The position numbers were made by a program, and so were the translations under genes. The notes under the pieces were generated by a model. It was given only the letters and a program-made list of their open reading frames with translations, was not told the DNA's origin and did no database searches. This document shows positions 22,403-35,300 of a DNA stretch of 64,000 nucleotides, one piece after another (position 1 is the stretch's first letter; every line of letters starts with the position of its first letter). Source of the DNA: Antedon bifida (taxonomy: Eukaryota > Echinodermata > Crinoidea > Comatulida > Antedonidae); contig OY727093.1 of NCBI GenBank assembly GCA_963402885.1, positions 12,597,501-12,661,500 of the forward strand, read 5' to 3'.

Positions 22403-22945
22403 TTGAATATATCCACTAATGATGATTGGTCAAAATGGAACCAAAATACACTCAGACCTTATAAAAAGGGTCAACAAAGACTTTATATGATGCGTCAGCT
22501 AAGAAAATTTAATATTGACAACACAATTCTTAAACTTTACTATAATTCTATGATTTCTAGTGTTATTTCATTCTGTTCTACAATCTGGTTTAACTGTTTA
22601 AGTCAAAAAGATTATGCATTATTAAATAAAATAAATAGAAGGGCGTGTAGGATTACTGCAATGACCATAGATGATATGACATCTACCTATGAAAATACTG
22701 TGATCTCTATGGTAAAGCGTATCCTATCACAACCTTCTCATCCCCTCTTCAAAAAAATATAATTTTCTCCCATCATTAATCCGACTTCAATCCCACCGTG
22801 TGCGAACAACCCGTTATTCCAAATAATTTATCCCTAAGTCAATTACAGTTTTCAACAACACCGTTACTAGATAATTTCGTTCTGTTTAAGTAATTTATTG
22901 TGTATAATATTTTGTGCAATTTTGTATAGTGTGTATTATGTTCTT
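22403..22945 (+). mobile_element. Non-LTR retrotransposon fragment: C-terminal part of a reverse transcriptase
   Basis: A 119-codon frame (22403-22762) reads QQRLYMMRQLRKFNID, then ILKLYYNSMISSVISFCSTIWF and LLNKINRRACRI. This is the typical thumb/post-RT region of CR1/L2-like LINEs (family assignment from memory of conserved motifs). The catalytic YADD part is missing. The downstream AT-rich part to about 22945 resembles a LINE 3' end. It is a dead fragment; the copy at 63868 suggests it was duplicated with the spacer. Confidence 0.75.
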
Positions 22946-22950
22946 ATGAA

Positions 22951-23315
22951 AAAAAGTAAACAAAAGTAATTTCATTCTTCTACGACTAATTTTATTGGTT
23001 TTGTCGCCTAATAATAATGTCATAGATCAGTGTTGGAATTATACATGAAACATATTTACTTACTTCTATATTTTAATAAAAATAATGACAATAGGCCTAC
23101 ATTCCTCTATAAAAAAGCAATGCACTGCAGAGATGAATTGTGAAATTGCAACCAGTTTACAATATAAACAAATCTATCTATCTAAGTAAAATTAGATACA
23201 CTTAAAACAAACATACCTATATAGCAGCATCAAAAACAAATTAATTGTTCCATCTGCCAATGTATCTGTCTTTCTGCACCCTTTCCAATCTGATTGGCAC
23301 TCATTTAAATTAAGT
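22951..23315. repeat. ~325-bp block, second copy, right of the RT fragment
   Basis: Repeats 22073-22397 with scattered substitutions and a few small insertions. It then continues into the sequence that precedes the 3' flank of copy B. Confidence 0.7.
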
Positions 23316-23954
23316 TGAATATATCACAAACAAAAATCAGTGGCTTCTCATGATTGGGGCATAACACACCGAGCAGTCTTATAAATGTTGATTTTAATTT
23401 TTTGTTACACCAACAAATTAATTAAACTTCTATCAACTAACGTAGACTTACTAATCATTAAGCAGAATCAACATTATTGTTTTTATTGATAGGCAAAACA
23501 TACAAGGAAATGACTTCATTGGTAAAGAAGTAATCTTAGTATTTGGGGAAATCTCCTGAAATTGTTCACAATAACAACAGATTAAATAAAATACTGTCCA
23601 GATAACAATGAACATTTCGTAGACTACTACAATTGTTTATAATACAAAACCAAAACCACACTGTACAATATATTGCTTAAAGGGTTAAAATTGTATATAC
23701 AGAGACCATATTAAACAACTTGCTTACGGCACTATTTCTAGCTAAAGTTTAAAACTGAGGTTTTTGTTGAGACAATACCACGATGATACATAACACGATT
23801 TATTAAAATAACATCGCACATCTTGATAATGATAATCTGAATACATAATCTATCTCGGGATAAATATGTTTAATAAGAATAGCATATTACGGTGCGACAG
23901 AACCATTAGATGATGGTAGGTATACTCTAGTGAAATTTATATACAGTAATTGTG

Positions 23955-23960
23955 TTTATT
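23955..23960 (-). promoter_or_regulatory. Candidate poly(A) signal of copy B
   Basis: AATAAA on the minus strand about 55 bases after the stop codon of copy B, at the same place as in A and C. Confidence 0.5.
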
Positions 23961-24012
23961 TAGGTAAACACAGATTAACGATAGATTGACAATCTACATT
24001 TCCAAGTCCTGA

Positions 24013-25916
24013 TTATATGCCATCACTTGACGAAGCGTTCAATAGAACGATCTGTGAAGAACTCTCATGATTATACTCTGAATCTGGAACAATCTGGTGT
24101 GTCCATCCTTCACAAATACTCTCTTTAACTTTCTTCAGTAAATCAGCTGTATAAGGTAAATAATATACAAAGTAAGTATTATTACAATTATACACATAAC
24201 GGCCTACATGTTGATTATAGACTAAAGTAATTAATGAAAACTTACCAAAGACTAACACTAAGATCGACAAGTTAAGCATCAGTAGAATAAACGGTGTGAT
24301 TTCATGAAGAAGAATAATTGAATCATCTGCCGTGTATAAAGAATCATCCATGTCAATAATTGTACCAATCGATAAGTTAACAATTATGAAGATCAGTGTC
24401 AACAACTGAAATCTTTGATCCGATTTTTCCTTCATTGGCTCAAGATAAAGATGCAATGCAATAAGAATAACAGTTACAAATAAAGAATAAGACATGTTTG
24501 ATGCTTCGTCATCTTTGAAGTTAGCGACAAGTGAAAGAATTGCTTTATTGTACATCTCAAATACTTCCCAGTACCAAAACCGTGAGTTGTATTGCCTACA
24601 GAAGAACTTTAATCCCACAATTTCTGGTCGTACACTATTAATATCTTCGTTATGTGAGGCATTACGTTTATATTTCCAATACAAAACGGCAACAACTGCA
24701 AGAGGAAATCCTATTACATACAGCAATGAAACAAACACGATGTTTTTGTTAGTATTGTACATCGAACCATTGTTATCTTCCAAATTCATAATAGAATAGT
24801 CTGACTTAAGTATTTTCTTTGTATAAGTGTGTTTATCATCTGATGTAACATTAAATGTACGAATCGACCAAGGACCTACGGCCATGATATTTGAGCAGGA
24901 ATTTGCGTACGTTAAGTACATTAACATTATTGTAATTGATAAGCATTTGTCTTTTAAACGATGAGCTGTGTAATCACCACGATATCTATTGATAAGGTGT
25001 AGCAGCAAGCAAACTGTTGACGCCAATATCAGGATAGCAAAAGGTGTGGCTATACCAATATACAAAAGTGTATATGCATTCCAGGAACCAGACAAAATAC
25101 ACGCCGGACTGAGAATATTAACATATCGAATAATGTCAAGATACTGTAAACTTTGTCCAACCGATTGAAAGTTTTCTGGCCAGTGAATTTCATTTATTTC
25201 AGATAGTATACCAAGGATCTGATAGAAATTGATAGCTATCTTCATGTGAGTGAAAAAAGAACTCATGCGTGCGATACTATTTCTTTTATCTATCCGCCAA
25301 ATTATGTATCCAATAACGGCAATTATTAAGATAATAACAGCAAATAAAATAATCATAATGAAACTCTTCTGACATTTATGACATTCGTTGAACAATTCGT
25401 AATAACCTGGTAAACATGCGCCACATAACCATCCTGTATAACCACTGGAACAATTTGCATCGATACCCCCTACGCAACTTTCTGACCGTGGACACATAAA
25501 CACAGCAGGTAATAATCCATCGTAAATTGCATTTTTCAAAGCATCAGGATTACTTTCACTAAAGCTGTTACTAACTAACTGCGTAATAAAATCATTGTAC
25601 TTGTTTTTACTTTCTGAATCAAATCCCCAAAACCACCAGTAGCCCGGTAGTAATTGTTGAAAGTCACGTGTACAGTTGACGCCTTCTGGACAATGTTCGC
25701 ATTTACCGAACCGATCAACACGATGGAAGTTATCAAGGCAATAACAAGCATTGAGATATGCTAATTGGTCAGTGTTTGTTCCAGACGGACATGTTTGACA
25801 ATCACCAATCGTACTAGCACCAGCACTGGCTGTGAAACTTCCCACTGGACATCTTTTGCTGTTGTTAAGCCAACTGCCTTCCTCACTCATTCCCAACTCA
25901 TCGTTGTAAAATCCTC
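24013..25916 (-). CDS. Copy B exon 18: Cys-rich stalk, multi-pass module and full tail
   Basis: Encodes residues 500-1133 in one frame. Relative to C about 28 of 627 residues differ by eye, mostly outside the hydrophobic segments. It carries the CxxCPxG pairs, the EGF-like CGACLPGYYELFNECHKC next to the first membrane segment, the FWYWEVFEMYNKAIL segment and the hydrophilic tail from YNQHVGRY to SSSDGI. A GTAAGT donor motif within the frame (24240-24245) could allow a shorter alternative end. N-glycosylation sequons are present in the extracellular part (for example NCSS and NCTR). Confidence 0.88.
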
Positions 25917-26340
25917 CTGAAAATATACAATCTTACTGTAATTAAGTATTATTTTGTTCCAAATATGTTATATTCTTTTTCTAATTCTCAAATTTTCTAA
26001 TGTTATCGTTTAAAATTAATTAATACATTTATTGTTCTTTGCCTGTTTTGATTTAGCTTTTCGCTTTTTTTTGCATCTCCATTGAGATCCAGCCACTGAT
26101 ATCCTGCACAGCATATTGTCATTTTGTCAGTAATTTACCCACCAGATACATTCTGTCATACAACAAACGCCCTCACAATCCATAATACCATATATGGCTC
26201 TGTGGTCTAGTGGTATGATACTATATATATATATTTTACATGTAGGTTAAATAAAAACTTTACAATACCAATCTAACAATAAAATATTAAACAAGCAGGT
26301 GCTAATTTCATCATCGTCATCATCATCATCATTATAATTA

Positions 26341-26396
<56 letters not shown>

Positions 26397-29300
26397 GATT
26401 TGACAAATCACCTGGTGGACAAGCATGGCATTCTGGTTTCGCTCTCTCGTTCGCATTGTTTTGGCGTAACTGATAATGTCCCTGTTTACAAGGCTCACAT
26501 ATACCTTTAGTTTTGTTGCATACCATACCATAGTTTATATTAGTAAAATTAAAAAAGTCAAATATGATCTTAGTTTTATTTGTTAAACAATTACTGAAAA
26601 AAAACAAAAGCACTGAATTAATTAAGGAGGAATATGTTTGTGTATATATTAATACAGTAGTATAAGCGTAATATCTGGCCCAGGTCCGGCCAAACCTTTA
26701 TCAAATGTAGTTTAAACCAATGATATCCTTATAGTATATATGGCAGATACTTACATACATTGCTTGGTTCCCACTAGGAATATTTGACCAATCACAAGTA
26801 ATGGATTATTGTGGCTTGTGATTGGTCAACTCGCTTGCGTTGCGTCTACGTTCTTGCGTTGCGTCTCTAGTGGAAACCAAGCTTTAAATAGATATCAAAG
26901 GATGTTTAGGATGGGAGATGGAAAAGTACACAAAAGATAATTTTTAATTCAAATATCAAATGTATTTACACTACTGTATTTCCAGACAAAGTTGATGGAA
27001 TTTTCGTCAATTGTCCACAGTCCAAGTAACTGAAAAAAGAATATTAATATTGATGCATATACAAATTAATATTGTAGAAATTGAATGTAGGCTTTTAATT
27101 GTATTAATTTAAATACATTATTCTATTTATGCCATAACTTACATCCACCAAACAATAAAACAGTTAATATCTAATTTTTCCAGGACGCAATCAATCAATT
27201 TATCGTTCATAGTTTATTTTGTCTAAATTACTTACACAATTGAATCATTTGACATGTTAGAAAAGCTTTTCTCTTCGATAAAAGTGATTGGATTATTGAA
27301 CAAGTACCTGATAAATGAACAAAATAAAAAAACTGTGATGTATTGATAAAATTGTGATAGACCTAATAACGTTACTACGGTGATTTGGTAAAATAGCGAA
27401 AAAAAAAATCAGTATTGCAGTAGATCGTATGAATACACACATATATATATATATTACAATACCGGTAGTCTACACATGGCATAATAATTCTTTTGCTTGT
27501 AATATTTAACGTGTAAACGATTAAAGAGTGACGTAATCTGAGTTAGAAAAGCGTGTATGAATACAATTTCATTCTACTTACAGTTTTCCCATTACTCCAT
27601 TTCGAAATGTTCCATTTGTTATAGTATTCAGTTTATTTGCTTGTAAATACCTGAGGAGTGAGGGCCAAATTGTAATACAAAATAAACGAACACAAAGACC
27701 AACATGATCTTCTAACATTATTTATGGTTTTACTAATACTTTTTTTTCAAACCACATGCTAGTATAACACATTATCCAGCATAATTAAAAGGCTAGATAC
27801 TAATCAATATTATTATTTTACACGACTAAATGCTTGTAGACCTACAAGTAAGAAATATAACAATATCAACTTCTAGTGAGTCACAAACCTTTACACGGTC
27901 TCTAATTTTATATTGATTTAAGTACAAAACACATTAGACTTACCTCAAATCTGTATTTCCCATTTTTTTTAAATTTTAGTCCACCAGATATTTCGGTTTT
28001 TTTCTGATTTCAATCTTTTACTTTACATATGAAACGCCATGTATGTCAAAAGAATTGACCAACCAATATTAATTTAAAATACAGGTTAGAAATTAGACTA
28101 AAACTAAATATGACCCAGTCTGAATGGATAAACAATTCAAACGCTGTAAATATGTCCTACTCAGTACATTATTATTTTTATTTTACTCACATGACTTCAA
28201 CATCAGTATCATCAAATGCTCCATCTTCAATGTACGATATTTCATTATGGTCAAGTACTCTAGTAAAAATAAATAATCAAGACAATATAAAATTTAACGT
28301 ACAACCTATTGACTCTATTACTAATGTTTTCGTGATCGTCACCGCTATCGCTGCTGTCGCAGCCACCCAGAGGCGTAGTGGTGGCTGAGCTAAAACAATT
28401 TTGAAAATGTGGTCTCTTTTTGCTACTTTTGTGACTACACTAGTTTTCATTTTTTTGGTTCGGTGATATTATTTACACATATCGCGAACTCGAACGTACT
28501 AAGCATTGATTTCAATGGCGTTTTACTCACTGAGCCAAACCGTGATTTACGAAAATTATTCTATTCAAAGAATAGGTGTAATTAATTAAAACTTCAACGA
28601 CGTGATCATTCGATACGATTGACTGTCTGCCGAGAATAAAGACTGTTTTAATTTGGCGGCCCGACATGGAATTGTAGATCCGGCCATGGCGGTACACAAC
28701 AGTTGATACGTGACGAACAAAAACGTCAGATTACTGTTATTTGTTTGCCTTTAAAGGTTTATCATTAAAATTCAGGAAAGTGATATAACCTATTGTGTGC
28801 GGCCCCTCAATAAACATCAGTGTGCCAAATGTAAGCACGTACCATTCAGCGACTTCGGAGGAGATACGTGAAATTACGCAACACAAATTAGTAGCATTAT
28901 TATTATATAGATACTTACAATACACTTAGTTTTTTACAACCTCTAAAAGCTGTTTTTGAAATTGTTTTAATTTTATTCCTATTCAGGTACAAGTATTGAG
29001 GAAAATGCTTTGATTTAAATAAAGTTCCATTCCCAAGTGAAGAAATGTGATTGTTATCCAGCTGACTGAAAATAAAATATCATATAAGTTGTTATGTATC
29101 ATTCTGACATCGATAGGAAATGTGTTTAATTACGGTAACACCAATATTTACATGTGCCACGCATAGGGGTACTTAATGTATATGGTAACAATTAGTTATT
29201 CGTTATTTTTATTTAAAAAATGTAAATAAACGTAACATCTGATATAATCATCATTATTAACATTTACATTTAATAAAAATATAGTGAAAATGAACATTAA

Positions 29301-32300
29301 AAGAAGCTCACCATAATTGTGATGTCAAAATGGCAGTATGATATAAAACTGTTAACATGGTTGATTCAAAATGGTTACCATTTAGAAACATTTCAAACGG
29401 TTGGCATGGTTAATTTAACTCATTCATGGTGGTGACCAAGTATTACCCCTTTAGGTGACCGTACCAATACGAGTTTGTATACATTCCTAAAACTTCTATG
29501 ATAAAGGATCTATGTCAGTATTTATTTAGGTTTTAAAAAGTATAACGAACTTAGTTACACTTACAGAGAGTCACGGATTCGGAGGTTATACAATGCTGAA
29601 GGAACCACAGTTAAGAAATTGCTATAAACAGACCTTCAAAAGAATATACAATGCAGTATAAAGTTTCAACTTAATTACTGACTTTTGTAATAACACAAAT
29701 GTAAAACATTCAAGTACAAGAGCTGATTTGAAATCTGGACTCGCAACCAATGTCTTGCAAAAAATATAATATCACTTGTCAAGTGCCAAGCAGTGTAAAT
29801 ATGCTTTTTCATTTGAAATATTGACCGATATTAGAATGTGGTGTAAGGTATACTTACAAAATATGGACATTAGTTAGATCTTTAAATGCTTCTGGATGAA
29901 TATCGCCAATCTGATTACTATGAAGTCGTCTGAAAACAAATTAGATTGAAAAACACAATATTCTTTATTGATAAAACTAAAGTAAATGATTTTTGAGTTT
30001 GAATTAATTAAATAAAGTACTTACAGAGAATTTAAATACGTTGAATTAACAAACAATCTTGCTGGTATCTTGGTAATTTGACAATGTGCAAGATATCTGT
30101 TAACAATAAAATACAATATATATCATTTTCATTTCCATATATATATATTATAAGCAACGTCTTAGTTAAGTCGAAGATGCTCTCCAGGTGGAATGCCATC
30201 CTGAGATGAGTAATAGTAATTAATCTTTTTTATTTTATTTCATTTATATGTAATTTATATATACCTCTAGAATAAAAATTCTGAAAGATGAGGGCGTATC
30301 AATTTGATCTCTGTTGCGCGGGCGTACAACTGAGGACTAGTGCTGTTCCGCCGTACCACGCCGAGAATGTTAAAGAGTCGCTTTCCAATCGAGTTTGAAC
30401 AATACCATGAAAGCCAGTGGTCTAATGGTTAGGGTCCGAGTTCGAGTCTCGGTTGGGGTGACTTTTTCTAATTCTAACAGATTTCTTCATCTTTATCGTT
30501 TCAAATTAATTAATTAAATTTCAGTATATCACCGGGCGGTTTAGAATTAATGTTCTTTGCCTGTTGTGTTTATATATATATATATATAAATCCAAAGGCA
30601 AATTACTGAAAGAATGACAATGCTGTTGGTATCAGTGGCTGGATCTCAATGGAGATACAAAATAAAAGCGAAAAGCTAAATCAAAACGAGAAGCCAGAAA
30701 AGTTAGCAGAGCTTTCGGGCAACACTAGCCTTTCATCAGTGCAAGAGAAGGAATTTGGATAACGTCATAGCATAAGAACTGGCAAGTGCTGCCTGGGTAG
30801 ACAGGAATAAAAGAAATACAACAAAAGGAGAAAGGGTGGTGAATGGTGGGTGGAGACTGAATATATATATATATATACAACAACACACATAAAGAAATAG
30901 AGGGAGATCATTAATAAAATAATACGTAACTTAACTTACATATCACTTTCTGGTGGAATATTTGCGAATGCTCCTGTGGACAAGTTTGACAATAATTGAT
31001 AGCCAACATGTCTGTTAAAAGGTTAATATTACTGTAATGAGCAATCAATTTTTTGTAAATGTTCACGATGTCTCACCAGGCATAATTAAAAAAATCTGAA
31101 TGTCTATACAGGTCTAATTATTTGACATTGTATCTATTTCTTTCAATACCTGATTTAAAAAAATTATAATAAAATAAATGTTTAAATTAATTTTTAAAAA
31201 ACCAACATTTTTTTATAATTTATACTTACGCGTAGTTATTCTGGTAATGTTATTTACACAGAAATCCTACACAACAATTTATGAAACAACTTACATATAA
31301 ACTTGATATATACTAGTAAAGAAGAAGGAGTTTTCCACCAATTCCTTAATATTATTTTCTCTGAGATGTCTATAAAATAAAGTTGAAGTTCCGATTTAAA
31401 AAACAAGTCTTATTTAATGTACCGTCTGTAACATGATAAAATAATATAGTATGACGATATCTTACCAGTTAGGCATATACTAAACAAGAAGAAATATTTT
31501 AGCATACGATATCCCGCCTAGATGTACGTATAGTGGATTGTGACTTAAACTGCTGATAGTAGGCGTCAGTCAAGTTCGCGTCAGATTGCGCGTACAACAT
31601 TAGCGACTTTTCGTTTTCATGACGCACCGCGGAGGTGTAAAAGGATAGGATGTTCATTAAAAAAGTCAAAGTGTTGAACGTATAGTTATGAAAAACTTTA
31701 ATTTTGTCGAATAGTTCAATTTTGCTTTGTAATATGAGGAAATTTAAAGTATAAATTATAGTTTATACACAGCACAAGTACTTTCTTTTAACCAAGGATG
31801 TGGTATATAAATGTGGGTAGATTTCAGAGTAACAGAAGTGTTAGGATGAATGGTATATTGTTGCTACAGGTAATTAAAAAGTGAATGTTAGTCAAGGGAG
31901 ACACTTTATCAAAGTTCCAACCACAGTAATTGACAATAGACTAACGGGTATATCTAATAGTGGAACCACAAAAATGTAGGATAGGCTAATTACTATTTGG
32001 CAACCAATGGAAATTCAGTTTTTAGTTGTTTACTAAGATGCATACTAGCACACTTCATTGTTAAATTAGCCGTTCAATAGTTGTACAAACTATTCAATCT
32101 TCCCACCCAGCCATCCCCCGGCATCATCCAACACCTAACTTCATGTTACTCATGTTATTTGCTCATTTGGCTGGTATAATTGTGGGGAACTATTTTGTCC
32201 TCAAATTCCACAATTTACCTAACGGATGTCACTTACATCCTTACCCATATACTTAAAAACAACCATTTACTGGCTCCTGTGACAACACACTGGACCTATA

Positions 32301-35300
32301 ATACAGCGATGTCATATGAGTGGTAGCCCCCAAGAGGCCAAATGTAGTTTATTATTAAGCTTTAGTAGTATTTAGCATTGCTTGTACAGTATCAGTAGAA
32401 ATAAATATTATGTATTGTTAAATGTATACTCTGAATAAAACTGGGAAAACTTTACTTATTTGTGTTGTGTGTAAATGTTATCGAAAAAAACAATAATAAA
32501 TATTGTAAAAATACATTATACGTACATTCTGTTAATACGCTGTAGACCAGCAAACGTAAATGGTTCAATTTGCTCCAGAGCACTATTACTAATGTCACTG
32601 AAATATACAAAGGTTGATTCAACATATTTTATTATTAGTGCGTAAATAATGAAAGTAACATGTTTAAACGCAATGTTAGTTACATTTTGATACGACACAA
32701 TTGAAAAAACCCAAACAATCGATTTTTGTTTAATCATAGTATTGTTATTTAACTGACCTACATTTTTAAAAATTTCTTTATCATCATTAATATTATCCTC
32801 ATTCTCATTATTATCTTTATAATTGTTATCATCATCTTTATAATCATTATCATCATCTTTGTTATCATCTTTGGAATCGTCTTTTTAATCACCTTTGTAA
32901 TCATCTTTGTAATCATCTTTATAATCATCTTTGTAATCTTCTTTGTAATCATCTTTATAATCATCTTTGTAATCTTCTTTGTAATCATGTTTATAATCAT
33001 TATCTTCATCTTTGTAATCGTCTTTGTAATCGTCTTTGTAATCATCTTTGTAATCGTCTTTTTAATCACCTTTGTAATCATCTTTGTAATCATCTTTATA
33101 ATCATCTTTATAATCCTTATCTTCATCTTTGTAATCGTCTTTGCACTCGTCTTTGCAATCGTCTTTATAATCGTCTTAGCAATCGTATTTGTAATCGTCT
33201 TTGTAATCGTCTTTGTAATCGTCTTTGCAATCGTCTCTGCAATCGTCTTTGCAATCGTCTTTGTAATCGTCTTTGTTATCGTTAACATCATTATAATTAT
33301 TATTACCAGCAAAATTATAATATAAGCCAATTATTTATAAAACCTTACATATTTCTAACAAAAGATCCTTGGAAAGTCGTCCTCGTTAGCTTCCTAATAG
33401 GATTACCATTCAACATTCTACAAAATGCGAAAAAAGGTATGATTTGTAATTAATTGATTATTGACTGAATTGATGCTACAGTATAACATTTCTCTCTCTC
33501 CTCATACTATGCTACAATTCCTCTGAGGGATAAAATAATGGCAGATGAACTGATGAAATAATTTACTTACATTGCGTCAAGTCGAGGTAAATTTGTAAAT
33601 GATCCATCGACACACCTCAACTTATTATAACTCGCAGATCTTTAACATAAAAATATTCAATAAAGAATATATAATTATACATTAAGTGCATTATTATGCC
33701 AAAGTTAAATGTTTTAATTAATGTATAATTACGATGGTATAATAAACAGTAGTTATGACCACAAATTATGTACCGCCGGTCTCCTCTGTCAAAGGTGATT
33801 ATGCTTTGAAAATACAGTTGGGAAACAACTAATTCTTCATGGTATAGTTACTTAAACAGCATCAGACATACACTTAAGTTGGGGAAAATGTAGGCCTATG
33901 ACAACATTTAGCTGATAACTTACATTGCGGTTATTTTCTTTGGAAATTTTGGTAATTTAGTCAAGTTGTTGAAATCTAATGATCTAAAAAGAAAATATTC
34001 ACCATTTTATCATTATATCTATTAATTAATTTATATGACAGATCCGTAACAGACAAAAGCGGCGGAAAGGGAAAACTTACAATACGGCGTTTAAAATAAG
34101 TATACCTATACTCAATTCTCGCTCTTCCCCGCTATCCTGGAAAACCTTTCCATTAGTTCCACTAGTAAAGGATATGTGAAACAGCAGTAAGGAATTTTAG
34201 ATTTTAATGAATGTGCACGAAGTTCACCTCCAGATGGATCGTAGTCGACTGTTACTCGTCGACAGATATAGGAATGGTTAGATTAAGTGTACACTCATGT
34301 TGACGTTTCAGTAAACGTATAGTCTAGTAAAAGTATGGTTGAACATACATAGAACAATTTGCAACATCATTGTTTTGTCTGGTTGATATGGTCCAAATGA
34401 ATGTCATATCCAAAGTTTACCAAAATCGGACATCGGGAAGTGGGTTAATTAGCATACATTCAAAATGGCCATTTACCATCTTGAAGTCCTGTATCTCCTG
34501 AACGGTTAGTTTTAGACGAATGCATTGTGAGTAGATATAAATGTGACATTAAACTTCCCAAACGGTATATTAAATATGTTTTAAATTAGTCATAGGTTCG
34601 TCATAAGGTAGTTGTGACATCATATATTACTGCTTAAATAACATTATCCTATGCTCAAATCTCTGTAGGAAAACAAGTTTCTTAGCATTTTCCTGTACTA
34701 AAATCGAACATCAAAAAAAGGGTTAATTAGCATAACTTCAAAATGGCCGTTATTTGCTATGCCATTTGAAGCCCTGTATTTTCTTACTAAGGTTGGTTTT
34801 AGACCACCAAAGTGAATTACGAGTAGATAATAATAAATAAGATATTAAACTTTTCTTGAAAATTAATAATTTAGTTAGTAATATAATTTCACTTAAATTT
34901 AACTACATTTACTTTTGCAGTGATATGACGTCATACGTCTACCCGTACTCATGTCAGAAAGCGAACAGCAAAATGCCACTGAATAAAATTTGGCAGTCGA
35001 CGAACCAGATATAGCATAGAGTAGCAGTCGCCATAGTCGACGTGAAAATATAAAGGTCCCTATAGTATATTACGTCAACGTGAGCTTTTGTATCCTATAT
35101 TAGTCCCTATTATTTGATAAAATGTTCATTTCATGCACACCATAACTATGTAATTCAAAACTTACATTTCACTTAATTCGGAAAGTCGAAGTAACGCATC
35201 GCTGGCAATAGTTGTGAGGCTGTTATTGTTCAAATATCTTTTTAAAAAATAGTAAGAAACAAATTGAGTTTTAAAGGATAATACTATAGAAATATAATAT

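Noticed and set aside
26247..26531. Frames with poly-Asn/Asp runs (26247-26531, 44382-44687)
   Set aside because: Exon 17 read out of frame or past its donor into a trinucleotide microsatellite.
32758..33330. 190-codon minus-strand frame rich in TITK repeats and the 112-codon frame opposite
   Set aside because: Both are products of a 12-bp minisatellite inside an intron; the same holds for 16511-16747 and 49008-49349.
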